DNA of 64,000 bases. Source: Hymenoscyphus infarciens (taxonomy: Eukaryota; Ascomycota; Leotiomycetes; Helotiales; Helotiaceae). The stretch covers positions 1 through 64,000 of the forward strand of contig LLCB01000312.1 in the NCBI GenBank assembly GCA_001414345.1. The letters run 5' to 3'. This document shows positions 22,403 through 34,381 of the stretch, piece after piece. The notes under the pieces are model-generated. The model saw nothing but the letters and a program-made list of their open reading frames with translations. It made no database searches and was not told where the DNA came from. Position numbers and translations under genes: made by a program. Each line of letters begins with the position of its first letter. Positions within the stretch are counted from its first letter, which is position 1.

Positions 22403-23436
22403 TCTCTCTATATTATAAAAAGAGCTAACTTATTCTTTATTTTTAATTAAGCTTAGTTTCTATATACTTTTATTCTATTTAAATATACGTTTCTATATAT
22501 CTATATATATTCTATATCTCTCTTTTATAGTAATATACGTTTTATACTATTATACTTACTTATACTTAATTCTAAGAATCTAATATATAATCTAAAATAG
22601 AACTTATTTATTTCACGTACTAATATATTAACGTCTAAGTCTGAAAATAGATAACTACTCTCTAAAAAAAAAACTTAATAAACCTTAACTATTAACCTAT
22701 CTAATCTCTTTATTAATCGACTTTGTTATAGATACTAAGAGTCTATAAATAGCCGGGGAAAAGCTGCTTACTTCGTAAAGTCTTGAATGAAATAGAGAGA
22801 TATATAGTCGGTGACGTATAAGTGACTTAGACGCATTTTTTTTTCAAACTTACCTCTTTACACCGCGCTAACCTTATATTACATAAGAGTATTATCATGG
22901 CAATATAACTTTCCAAAAAGAAAGAAGAAGAAAAGGTATCTTGAATTGGAAAAAAATCTCGCTATCTACTTCGCTCAAAAAAAGGAACTTTAAAATTCAA
23001 ATTCAAAAACGCCATTCCATTCCACCCCAGGTATCCCCGCAATCAAAATTAAAAATAACCACAACCACAGAAACACAGAAACACAACAACACATCCCACC
23101 CCCAGGAATTACCGCACAAAGTTCCTCAAACCTTTCCATGTCGAAAGAACGCCATAAGCCCCTATGCAAATGAAAAACGCTAATGCCTCGCTTGATCGCT
23201 TATATATCCAGGCTTTGAAATCATGCGCAAAAAGATGAGCATTTCGAGGAAATGGTATTCAAACAGTTGCAACTTCTCGGTTCCCTCTTGGCTCCCGCCG
23301 AGCCCTTTTCAGGGCCCTAATGGCAGCGGGTAGTTTGGAATCATTGGTATCCTGGCCATCTTCGGAAGATGTGTTCCCAGCATGTCCCTCAAGAAGCATT
23401 CCCATCCGTTTGGTTTTGGGCCTCTTTCGACAATCT

Positions 23437-26400
23437 TCAAACAGCAGGAGGATCTTGGTGGTCCCCGTTAATTTGGGTGGAGTGGCTTGCCTCCCCCTGA
23501 GCCGATGCTGAAGCTCGTGCGGCAGCATCCAACAATACAGCTACAGCCCCCAGGTCGGTAATGGGCGCCTGAACGACGTTTGCATTTGCATTCTCAATCA
23601 TCCTTTCCGTGACCATTTCCACAACTCCTTTTTCGACCGGGGCGAACCTTCCCTGCTGTTGCAACCGCTCAAGCTCGAGTACCGCGGGAGGCTCGATAGG
23701 TGATGGTATAGGCGGAGGAAGTGGTACTCGAGGGGGCGATACGACCAAAGCTGGAGCTTTTTCCGGCTCCACTGCCTCTTCCACGGGCGCGGGCTCGTTC
23801 GGGAGAGAAGGGATCGCCTTTGCCGCCGGTTTGTTCCAGGACTTCGATCCGACTCCCGTCATCCCTTCACTCCACGAATTACCACCTCCGCGTTCGAAAC
23901 TCTCCTCGACATCACCCATCTCTGAGTCTGGCCTGCCATTTCCATTCGAGAGCAGTTTGGCATACCTTTCTTCTTCCTCCAACTCCTCCCTTGTGAGTCG
24001 TTCATTAAAAATGGCCCTCTTCCTGGAGCCATTGACCCCTGCTCCAGTGACCCACTGCACGCTCATGATTTTGAAACTCATACCATCATGTGTGCCTTTA
24101 TACCCCTCCTGCTTAACACCCCATTCTCGACTCTTGATGCCGAATCGTACACAGCCTTTGTACTCGACCAATTTGGGCAAAATCAAAATCTTGACTTGAA
24201 CATCGTGCCTCTTCGGAACTTCCCACGGTCCAGATGGGGGAGGTTTGGTGAGAACCTGTCCAATATCGACGGGCCCGGAAGTTGGTTCCCCGATTTCGAG
24301 ACCGAGATATGATGTATCCACATCTGGAGCCCAAGCACCGCGGAACCAACCTTCATGGATGCATGCTGCAATTACATCAGAGTCATCAGTATATATATCT
24401 GTTCCCCATACCGCTTTGCGTCGTGTTATCTCTTCTCTACTAATATCAGAAAGGTGTGTTCGAGGAACTATGATTGTTAGTGTGCAGTTCTCTTTCCCTT
24501 CTAGTCGTGGTAGAGGTAGAGGCGTGCTGGCAAAGCCGGTATTTGAACCTCGATTTCTCGACTCCTTTCCTTTCGGTTTAAGTTTCGCTTGGTACTCCTG
24601 AGATCCAAGATGAAGTCTGTGCCTATCTGCAACACTTTCGAGAATCTTTCGGGAATCGACTCTTCGTATCGGGATTGGAATTATGGGATTTACTTGTGGC
24701 GCAGGTCTGGATGCCGTCACGTGGTGATGATAATGGGCTTTTGCAACTGGGGCATGATGATGATGCGTTCCAGGTGCTGATTTGCCATCAGATGGTGATG
24801 GGACAGCGGATCCTTTTGCACTTTTGAAAGGTGTCATGTTAGCTGGGGCCGGCGAAGCCGTATTATTTGCAGGTTCTGTGTGATGGTGATGGTGACTCAA
24901 TCAAAGCCTCGTTAGCGGTTAGTAAATAATGGGGATGGGGAAAACACACTGATGGTGGTGATGGTGATGACCCGTCTTTGCACGCTTTCCTCTACCACTT
25001 GGAGTACGTCTTCCGGTACTGCTTTCATCATCGCCTCTGCTATCGTCTTCCTTCAACTTTCGACGTCTCGAGGGCGCCCCACCACGGGAAGCGGATCGTG
25101 GGTTGTGTCCACCATTTTCCATGGGCGAATCCTGGTTTGCTATATTGTCCAAATCTTCACGACGAAGTTGCCCAGAGTTGGAAAAGGGCATCGCTTGGGG
25201 CCCAGCAGAGATCGGGCTTGGCACTCCAGCATTGCCAACACCATTTCCGATTCCCGAAAACATCCTACCAAACTCGCTCTTGATACCAGGCTCCCCGCCA
25301 GGCCCACCAAGTTGAGCCTGCGCTCCTTGAACGGCTCGTGGAAGTGGAGAAAGACGACCTTTACGGTTGAGTTCTTGTACCCCCAGAAAACTACGCTGTT
25401 GCTGCATTGGGTGGGACATTGGCTGCGGTTCTTCAATCATCCTCCTTGGAGATTCATGTGGTTGATAGGCGCCATTCTGAGGAGGGGCAGCATAACCAGG
25501 TTGGCCTAACTGCTGCTGCTGCTGCTGGTGTTGTTGAGCAAGTCGGTGACGTTCAATCATAGAAGTCTCATATTGTGGAGGTGGTGCATTATGCTGCGGA
25601 GGCATAGAAGGTGGTTGTGACGTTGGTGGATATCGTTGTTCGTTGGGGGCGTAGGCGTGATGTCCACCATATTGCGGTGCACTACTAGCGGGGTATTCGT
25701 ATCTGCCGGGAGGAGGGCGCTGCTGTGGTGGCCCTTCTGGCTGTGGGGGGATGGGTTCATAGGGAGGGGCTCGAGGAGGCTCGTAATTTGGCCTCATCCA
25801 TGCTGGCTGTTGTTCGCGAGGTTCAGGTGGCCGGTTGTAGGAAGTCGGAGCATCTCGATGCACAGTTTCTCTCTGGGCTGCTGCGTCTCTCTGCATAGCC
25901 TCTCTATGCGCTGATTCTCTTTGGGAAGCCTCTCTTTGTGCGGCAACATGTCGGGCGAAATCCATATGTGGATCAGCTTTTCGGCCCATGGATCGTTCCC
26001 GTTCCATTTCAATCTCCAAGTCTCTCCCTCGTTCTCTCTCCAGCTCGCGCTCTCTATGCAAACTCTCGCGCTCGCGTATTTCTCTTTCCCGCTCGCGTTC
26101 CCGCTCCCTCTCGCGTTGTATAGCTGCCTCCCTTTCTTGTCTGTCTCTTTCGGCATAGGTATAGGCAGGATTTGGCCTTTCGTCGAATGCTGGTCTGCCG
26201 TATGATGGTTCTCGTTCTCTGAGGTTTGGCTCAGTTGGTCGCCCCAACGGTTCTCTCCTAGAGAATACATTTTCACCGTGTGCTGAAACTCGTGGATTTT
26301 CGTACTGACGTTGAGGTGGGGGCCCGGAGTTGGGTTGGCTTCGAGGTCGTGGTGGCATTGCATTTGGATTGGGTACACGCATTGGTTCCCGGCGCTCGTC

Positions 26401-27195
26401 AACCACGGGCATAGCTGGGGGAGGTCGTGAATATGTTTGTGGGGTACTATATCTGCCTCTGGCTTCTGGCGTTCCATATTGCGCCGCGCCCGGCGGAGAT
26501 CCTGCCGAGTTTGCACGAGCATCTCTGGGTTCATATGCTCTTGCGTGTTCAGGAGGGGTTAGTGGTCGTCTGAATGGAGTATATTCTTGTCCCGTCGAGT
26601 TCATTCGAGGTGAGGCGTGTGTGGTGCTAGGAAACGATGGTCCTGCAGGGGCAGTTGTTCCAATCGGGGACGCATACTGCGATGGAGGTGGTTGATCTCT
26701 ACCTGCTGGTGGCCCTCCTAGTATCGAGGATATGGACATGCCTCCTTGGGGTCGGCTTCCTATCGGGGGAAGTGCTGGAAGCTCTCGACCTGACTGAAAA
26801 TTCAAGGGACCAGCAGACGCTGGGGGGCCACGCATAGGAGGCTGACCATAGTTGTGATGTTGAGGAGGTTGTGAAGATGGTTGTTGCGGCGAGGAGGGAG
26901 GTGGCATCCCTCGATTTCCTGGAGTTCCATGGTTGATGGAAGAAGCACTTTGGTGTCTCGAGTGTCCCTGACCACCCGACATCGGGGGTCCTCCTGGCGC
27001 ATAACTCCGCTGTGCAGTATAGAATGGGGGTTCGGATGGTCTTCGATGATGTTCGGCATACGCAGGAGTTGTGCTAGGAGGGTGCGAGGAGGGAGGAAAA
27101 GGCGACTGGTTTGGAGCTGGAGGGAAAGGGGTGCGACCGTCATAAGGCGAGGCGGTATTTCGCGAAAAGGGTAGGCTTGGTTGTCTTGGATCCAT
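23437..27195 (-). CDS. RXT3: Rxt3-family subunit of the Rpd3L histone deacetylase complex
   Basis: Two exons, 27195..24950 and 24895..23437 (3705 nt, 1234 aa). The 54-nt intron has a GTGTGT donor, a TTTACTAACC branch site and a GAG acceptor; phases agree. The N-terminal ~600 residues are low-complexity, rich in P, Q, S and G, with an R/E-alternating stretch around residue 420 (EREREREREREIRERE-like) likely to form a charged helix. The conserved Rxt3 domain lies at about residues 828-1040: VDSRKILESVADRHRLHLGS, TLTIIVPRTHLSDISREEI, WGTDIYTDDSDVIAACIHEG and GYKGTHDGMSFKIMSVQWV. Yeast Rxt3 belongs to Rpd3L, a nuclear repressor complex. The intron interrupts a run of about 12 histidines, and a second histidine cluster lies downstream. 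The start chosen is MDPRQPSLPF; an upstream in-frame extension lacks support. Confidence 0.88.
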
Positions 27196-27414
27196 GATGT
27201 CTTTGATCCTTCGCGACGAGGATGTTTTGTATGAGGTTGTGGAGAGGGAGGAAGCTCGATGAAAGCTGGTGTAGGGATGTTTGCCGCAGACGGAGACTTC
27301 CGAGTTATGACATTGTTGTTGGCTCGTGGTATTCGTGTGCTTGGTGCCCAATATTCTCTCTCGGCCTCGTGTTGTTGATGGGTGTGAGTAAGGCGCGTAA
27401 AAGGCGTCTCGAGC

Positions 27415-27466
27415 TGTCTCTGTCTCTGTCTCTGTCTCTGTCTCCGTCTTTGTCTTTGTCTAGGGG
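27415..27466 (+). repeat. (CTGTCT)n repeat
   Basis: Eight to nine hexamers, CTGTCT drifting to TTGTCT, about 220-270 bp upstream of the Rxt3 start, probably within its leader or promoter. Confidence 0.88.
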
Positions 27467-28171
27467 CAGAGCCAGCGGCAGTGGTGCTGAAGAGCGGTGC
27501 TCGTTGATTTAAGCGGCGTTCAAACTAGAGATGCATCCGCAAACTAGTGTGGATGCGATGCGCGGTTCCTGGTGGCTGCCTCTGCTGTTGGAGGTGACGC
27601 TATGTGCCGCGAGCTGCAGGATGCGGTGTCGATAAGGATTTAGGCAAATGTTGGAGGTGTCGTGTTGGTGTGGTTGACGAGGAGGTGTCTACGATTTCTC
27701 ACATTCTTCAACTCTCCTCCGTCCTGGCAATTCAGACCGTCGATTTTCGGCTGCCAGGTTCACGTTGATTTTGTCACATCGCAAGGCAAGCCCAAACCCA
27801 GATAGGTAGCACATCCCTGCACGAACCGACTATCTTAGAATTTTTGAGCCAATCCCCGTCGAGATCGGGAGATATGTGCGCCATGTGGTCCGTCCTTAGG
27901 AAGCTGCTGCATTAGCGTTGGCGTCACCCTCGGAAGATAGATCTTACGTTCCGAGATCCTCAAAATAGAACTAACCATTTCAGGTCAGTCAGATCTCGTG
28001 ATGTCCCTCCTTTTTAACTTCCAATGTTGACTTTTAGGTATCGAAATTGAGGTAAAGCTTCTATTCTATCTTGCTTGCTCGTCAGAGAGAGAAAAGTAGC
28101 AATTTTTCGCTCTCAACTATATATCATGTGACTGATGCCAGAGGTGCCCTGCTGCCTGAGGCACCAGCGTA

Positions 28172-28400
28172 AAGCTCGTGACAATAAAAGCGGCAGGACT
28201 ACTTTTGGTTGTCCCAACTCTAGGACAACCTAGTGTATTGACCCAGATGGTTTTAGAGAATTGATTTTGATTGTTCCAACTATCTGGGTTAAATTTAAAG
28301 TGTTCACAGTGTTCAAAGGGTTTAGAGTAATTTTCATGAATTATCCCAGAAAGCTGGAACAATGAGTTGTTCGGGGCAGATCTATCTACCGGTCTCATCG
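28172..28400 (+). mobile_element. MITE family copy 1 (degenerate)
   Basis: Starts GACAATAAAAGCGGCAG and contains GAGTAATTTTCATGAATTAT plus AAGCTGGAACAATGAG, matching the copies at 44900-45143 and 47238-47458. Its terminal inverted repeats are weak here. Family assignment rests on the shared internal block. Confidence 0.55.
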
Positions 28401-29309
28401 CAAAGATGAGTGGAAACAAACAACTTTAGTTCTACCAAAATCACAACAACTATATACTTTTCACAGATAATGAGTTATTACCTTGTCTGGTCACTCTGCT
28501 CTTACGGTTTTCTACGAAACGCGGGTCGCTTGGAAGGATGGAACCCGGGGAGAGACACGGCACGGCAGAGGGGGAGATCGGCGGGAAGTAATGAAATCTG
28601 GGGGAAAGGGAGAATTGCCGCTTGAAAGCCGCGATGGACGAGGTAACGTACGTTTGATAGTCATGAATGATACCTATGGGGTTGTCTGACCGCTGAGGGG
28701 GTAGATTGATTGAAGTCGGTAAAAGGAAAATGGTGCATGACAACACAACACAGTACAGCACAGCTTAGGTGAGGCAATTTGCAGAGCCTTCCTTGCCTTG
28801 CTCAGGTTGCCTGGGGGAAGAAAGCTGGAAGTGGGAGAAGCAACCCCGCAAACCTTAACTCTCCCGAGACTCTGTCCAAGTCCACTTTCAAAGGGAGCCG
28901 AAAGGTGGGAGACGAGTGTAGGGAAGGTATGTGGAATACGCTAAGGGGTTTGAACAGCCACGTGGTGTGGTGCGGTGCGGTGCATCAATGCTTTGTCAAA
29001 ATAAGTAGGATACCTTAGGCAGGGACAGAAAAGTTTCTTTGTTCTCAAGAACAGTTCACTGTTCACTTCGGGGTCGCATGTTTTGCCTTGCAGGTGGTGT
29101 TTGCGGTGCTCGTGCCTCAGCTCAACTGGAGCCAAATGCAGTCATGTCATGGCGGCGGCGATCCTGCTGGGTTCCTTGGCATGGAACACGCTTGACCTAA
29201 AGGGGTGACTGACGATTCTGGAGCTGACTGAATCGAAGCTCAGAATCTTTCCGCCTTTCTGTCGTGGAAGACTATAGTAAAGTACTGCCCTTTGATAGAG
29301 GTACTCCTA

Positions 29310-29383
29310 CTGTACTTCTACTCTACTTCTACTCTACTCTACTTTACTCTACTTTACCCTACTTTACCCTACTTTACTCTACT
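29310..29383 (+). repeat. CTACTTTA/CTCTACTT-type microsatellite
   Basis: Repeats of ACTCTACTTTACTCTACTTT with C/T variants over about 75 bp. Confidence 0.85.
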
Positions 29384-29852
29384 TGCTTGGAAAGCATAGA
29401 AGTAGCGTAGCATAACCCGAGGCCGTCCATGTCGGGTTGGCGTTCCTGTTCCATATGCCTTCTCCAGTTCTTTGGTCCCAGGTTACAAGTGTTGACGGGG
29501 TATATCCAGGGAATTTGGGCCCCTACTCGGGTACTCGAGTAATGATTGGGCAATATAATGTCCATCATAAGGGTTCTCCCAATGTACTGTACTGTAGCGG
29601 AGTGACTCCGGTCAGCCTTCACCCCCCGTGATTCGTCCTCTCCTTTCCCCGCCACCCAGCCCCTGTGCTTGTGCTTGTGCTCTTGTATGATGAGTTTTCC
29701 TCCACACCGCACCGCACCGCACTATGGCACAGACTGCTGCACTCTCCCTCTCGCAGACTCTCACGCCATCTCTACACTATACTATACTATACTATCCCCA
29801 TCTTAAACATCCTCACCTCACCATCCGTCCGTGACCAGCCAGCCCAGCCCAG

Positions 29853-29884
29853 CCTAGCTTAGCCTAGCTTAGCCTAGCTTAGCC
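29853..29884 (+). repeat. (AGCCTAGCTT)n short tandem repeat
   Basis: Three copies of the decamer AGCCTAGCTT, preceded by CCAGCCCAGCCC. Confidence 0.85.
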
Positions 29885-30456
29885 CTTCAATGCTGGGGAA
29901 TATCCCGTACACCAATACTCTTACCAACGGTCCAACACCAATCCCAATCCCACTCCCAAATCCCAATTAGCTGCCAATCCAACTTGAACCGTCCGCCAGC
30001 CGATCCCAGCCCATGTCTTCAGAGTGGCCCCGCCCCGTTGACTAGGCTTAGTATAGTAGACTACAACTTTGGCATGTCATGTCCCCGCCGGGAAACTGAC
30101 TCTTCCTCCAAGTTCACCCCATCTCTCAGCCCGTCTCAGCTTTGCGCGCAAACGTATCCACCACGAACACCCATAACCATCCTCATATCCACCTCCATAA
30201 TCTCATCAACCCGACCCACCATTTGGACCTTCTCCAACTTTTCATTCAGTCACAGCATTCAACGTAACGTACAGAGCAAAGACGCATACGTCCGTCCGTC
30301 CCTGGGAAAGGTCCATCCATCACTTCACCGACTCGGGAGAGAGAGACTCGTCCTAAACGTCACACCTACTCGCTTGTAGATGGCCGCGGGCTTTCATCAA
30401 CAGCCATGACTTGATCTTGACCATCATCATCTCGGAGACTTCTAGGTCGTTGCAAC

Positions 30457-33201
30457 ATGGAGACGAAGGAAGTCCCATCACGAGAACGTGCCGTCTTCGT
30501 CGTGACCACCGTCACATTCGCTCTGGCGACGGCTTTCGTCATTGCGAGATTGATCAGTCGTTTTGTCATTCTGAAGACTCGAACGGCAGATGATTGGTGT
30601 ATGGTGGTGGCGTGGGTGAGTGAAGAATCTCTAATCAACAAGAAATCCATGTCGGCTAATCTCTCCAAGTTTCTGGCTTTCGGATTATCCTTCTCCATCG
30701 ATTATGGCACTGCCAAAGGGTTGGGACGTCGGGATGTAGATATCCCACTCGACTGGCTCCCTTCCTTGAGGTGTGTCGAATATGCATTTACCATTCTCTA
30801 TGTAGCTTCCCCTTACCGCGCCACATCAAGCCCCCCCCCCCCTCTGACACTCTGATAGAACCCGGCTCTGATGGCAACCAAAAACTCCATCTTGATCTTC
30901 TACCTGCGAATGGCGAGGAATACTCAAAACCATATGAGGCTCGCCTCATACGTCACGTTGGCCTTGGTCAACGTCGCGGGCGTCACATTATCCTTCTTGA
31001 ATGCATTTCAATGCAATCCCGTAAGTGCTGCCTACGACATCCATCAAACGGGAGCAAAATGCATATCCATCGTAACTCTATACTTGTGTTCGGCCCCGGT
31101 CAATATCATTACAGATCTCGCCATTTTGCTTCTTCCCATTCCAGTACTAACTGGCATGCGACTACCTTCACGACAAAAGACAGTGCTGATATTTACCTTT
31201 GCGCTCGGTGTGTTTGTAACGATAGTGGACGTCGTTCGCATTTACTACCTCCAGCAGGCCTCTTCGGATCAACGTGCCACTCGAAATAGGCTGGGAACAA
31301 CGGTGGACTTTGGCTGGTACGTGAGCACAGCATTTTTGTGGTCTGCTGTGGAAGTAAACGTTGGAATCATTTGCGCTTGTATTCCAACACTAAAACCCCT
31401 CATCAAACGAATCCTACCATCCATGATCAGGGACCCAAGCCGTACCGGTCTCTCCAAAATTGGATCGTCAAACTCTCAGATGGATCAACCACACGATCGA
31501 TTACCTAGCATGGGAGGAGAACATGAGCCAAATTCTCGACCCCCTGGGGCTCTTCCTCCCCACGAACAAGGTCGCGATCCAGAGATGGAGATGGATATGA
31601 TGGACTTTTTAACCACACCTCGAGGCATGGGGAGCGATACTCACCCCCGAGGTGTCATGCCAGCCCGCACCGAAGCCGCTCATACTTTGCAAACAAACGG
31701 AACCAGCAGCAATTCGGTATATTTTGGCTTCGTAAACATGAAAAGACCAAAGAGCATGCTCAAGACACAGGGGATGGAGTCTTTCAAATATTGCACCATG
31801 GTCACCATATTATTCTTCCTCTGGGGTTTCTCTTACGGCCTGTTGAATATCTTAAACAACCAGATCTCAAACATCGCCAAGCAAAGCACTGAACAGCTCT
31901 TGGGACTTACAACGGCATACTTTGGAGCTTACTTCTTTGGGGCCATGACTGTTGGTCAATACACCCTTCGACATGGAGGATTCAAGGTGACCTTTATCGT
32001 GGGGTTGTGCATTTACGGAACGGGGACGTTGTGTTTCTGGCCCTCGGCAGTTTTGCTTTCCTATCCCGGATTCATCGTGTCGAATTTTGTCGTTGCCTTT
32101 GGACTTTCCATTCTCGAGACCGCTGCAAACCCATTCATCGCACTCTGTGGACCAACCTCTTCGGCAGAATTCAGGCTTTTGATGGCTCAAGGTGTCCAGG
32201 CGGTGGGAAGTATTCTCAGTCAGTTGTTGGCAGAAAAGGTTCTTTTCCAAGACTTACACACCGCCCCTAGCTTGATTGATGTTCAGTGGGCTTATCTCGC
32301 GATTGCCTTATTTACCGTCGTCCTCGCCTTATTCTTTTACTACATGCCTCTACCCGAGGCCACCGACGCGGATCTCCAGATTCAAGCCGAAAATCTGGGA
32401 GTAGATCATAAGGCGACTGTCTTTTCGCCCAAAATGCGACTCGTATATGTCACTCTTGGACTTGCAGTTTTTGCTCAATTCACATACGTCGCCGCGCAAG
32501 AAAGCATGTCAGTCTGGATCAGCAGCGTACTCAAGACCATCCAGGGTTCTGGCAGTAGCACTCTCACAATCGATAATTACATTCTCGTCGGACACGCCGC
32601 ATTCGCAATCGGTCGGTTCCTCTTTGGTGGACTCTGTCTAGTCATCCAACCACGCATCCTCCTCCTCATCATCTTCACCGGCTGTCTAATATTCTCCACC
32701 CTCACCATGGCTCTCAAACTCCCCATCAACGGCATAGCAGGCCCAACAATAATATTCTTCTTCTTCGAAGGTCCCGTCTTCCCCATGATTTACGCCATGG
32801 GTCTCCGCGGCCTCGGAAAACGCACGAAAATCGGCGCCGCTGCCCTCGCTGCTGCTGCGAGTGGCGGGGGTATCTTCCCCTTTGTTATGTTCGCTGTGCA
32901 GAAGCTTCAGCATCATAGTGTGCAGTATTCGTACTGTGTCATTATTGCTCTGTTCGCTTTTGGCCTGCTCTTCCCTTTTTATCTTAATCTTGTGCCGCAA
33001 GCGAGGAAATTGGTGGATCCTACTTATTATTTACCTGTTGGACCGCCTGTCAAACGATTCAGTCGCAGCCTGAGTGTGAAGATTGGACAATTTCGCGGAG
33101 GCTCGGGAAATGGAAAGGGGAGTCCCGGTCTCCCTACCTTTGAGCATCGGGAAGCGAGGTCGCAGAGTTGGGAGATGGATTGTGAGCCTGGGAAGAGTTG
33201 A
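30457..33201 (+). CDS. fusion of a fungal rhodopsin-type 7-TM domain with an MFS (FucP-like) transporter
   Basis: Three exons: 30457..30615, 30670..30801 and 30859..33201 (2634 nt, 877 aa); both introns (54 and 57 nt) are phase 0. Residues ~10-300 match the fungal rhodopsin/PTH11-like integral membrane family (RTADDWCMVVAW, GTAKGLGRRD, LRCVEYAFTILYNPALMATK, the YLCSAPVNIITDLAILLLPI helix). A ~90-residue polar loop, rich in P, D and R, leads to a 12-TM MFS unit from about residue 385 (MVTILFFLWGFSYGLLNILN, then FGLSILETAANPFI, the sugar/fucose-permease signature region). Both halves lie in exon 3 without a stop, so the join does not depend on a predicted intron. About 19 membrane segments are expected. 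The polar C-tail is ~60 residues. Role unknown: sensing coupled to sugar uptake is a guess. The second intron contains a 12-13 C run. Confidence 0.85.
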
Positions 33202-33877
33202 CCTTTTTTATTGGCGGGATTGCCTTCTTCATCGGTATACAGTCCGGTGGTGATATGTTTCTCTATCTTGCGATTTAGCCGGCATTTTATTTTCGCATCT
33301 ATTCGCGATGGCGTTTGATGCCTGATGGGCTCGTCATTTTTTTAATGATTGGATGTCCCCTTTTCTTTTTCTCTTTTGTTGAACATTTCGTTCGTCATAT
33401 ATATATATGCGTTCATATAATTGGTATATATGGGGGGTTGGGCTGGGTTGGGTGGTTTGGTTGGCCTGGTTCCCACTAGGTTGGTTGGTTGGTTCTTACG
33501 AAAAATAGAAAAAAGAAGGGGAATAACAAAAGGTCAGGAAGGGGAAAAGGGGGAGTTTGAAAGGGAGGGAGAATATAATATACCCCTTGGGACTTTTTCG
33601 CATCTTTTTTCTCTCTCTCTCTGGATGTGGATGTGGATATGGATATGGAAGGGGTTTTTGAGCGACTTGGTTAGGTTAGTGTCGTGTTATATACATACTT
33701 GAATAGATGTATAAATGTATAGATATATAGTAGCTATATAACTTTATCAACATTCTTTGAACGCACGTCTTGACTTGCGACGACTACTCAACTGTAGAAG
33801 AGAGGCAGTGAGAGGGTTGTGGAAAATTCGGCTCTTTTCTCTTGCTTGGCTCTTGGCTTTAGCTTAGGTTTGGTAAT

Positions 33878-33952
33878 TGCGTTAGTTTGAAATTACATTA
33901 GTTTGAAATTACGTTAGTTTGAAATTGCGTTAGTTTGGTAATTGGCTTAGTT
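33878..33952 (+). repeat. ~20-bp tandem repeat (GTTAGTTTGAAATTAC)
   Basis: Four copies of G(C)GTTAGTTTGAAATTAC with G/A variants. Confidence 0.85.
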
Positions 33953-34139
33953 TTTAGTTTGAACTTGAACTTGAAATTATCGTTATATATAAGTTTTCTC
34001 TGAGAGAGAGAGAGAGAGGGAGAATTGAGTATATGATTTTTTGGTTATTTGGTTATTTAGTTAAGTTCTTCAAGAGTAAGAAGTGTGAGTAAGTGGTGAA
34101 AGTAAGAATATAAGTAGAATATAAATAAGTATATAAGTA

Positions 34140-34225
34140 TTTGATTATTTGATGATTTTATTATTTGATTATTTAATTATTTGATTATTTAATTATTTGA
34201 TTATTTAATTATTTGATGATTTGAT
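34140..34225 (+). repeat. TTTGATTATTTAATTA-type repeat
   Basis: Repeated TTTGATTATTTAATTATTTG units on a 12-16-bp period. Confidence 0.8.
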
Positions 34226-34311
34226 TTAAGTCTTTAAGATAAGAGGTAGGAGTAAAAGTATATGATTATATAATTAGTTGAGTAATTGAGTAGTTGAGTA
34301 TTTGATTATTT

Positions 34312-34381
34312 GAATGAATGAATGAATAAATGAATGAATGAATGAATGAATGAATAAATAAATAAATGAATGAATAAATAA
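34312..34381 (+). repeat. (GAAT)n / (AAAT)n microsatellite
   Basis: About 17 tetramers, GAAT with AAAT variants. Confidence 0.9.

Larger units (their letters stand above)
8997..22900. other. AT-rich, RIP-degraded transposon island
   Basis: Nearly 14 kb without a plausible cellular gene. TpA is strikingly over-represented, CpA/TpG are depleted, and recognisable transposon motifs carry C-to-T or G-to-A changes creating stops. This is the pattern expected from repeat-induced point mutation, judged by eye only. Individual elements are listed separately. Confidence 0.88.
27196..30456. other. long divergent intergenic region
   Basis: 3.3 kb between the diverging Rxt3 and rhodopsin-MFS genes. Contains a pyrimidine hexamer repeat near the Rxt3 start, a degenerate MITE (28172-28400) and several short tandem repeats. 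Open frames such as 30366-30698 (-) overlap the next gene and are shadows. Long 5' leaders or an unseen non-coding RNA are possible but cannot be shown. Confidence 0.6.

Noticed and set aside
23259..23528. Minus-strand 89-codon frame downstream of Rxt3
   Set aside because: Overlaps the end of Rxt3 in another frame and has no domain; treated as 3' untranslated or shadow sequence.
27196..27351. N-terminal extension of Rxt3 upstream of MDPRQPS
   Set aside because: In frame but low-complexity and without a better start. The ATG at 27195 gives a typical N-terminus for this family as I recall it.
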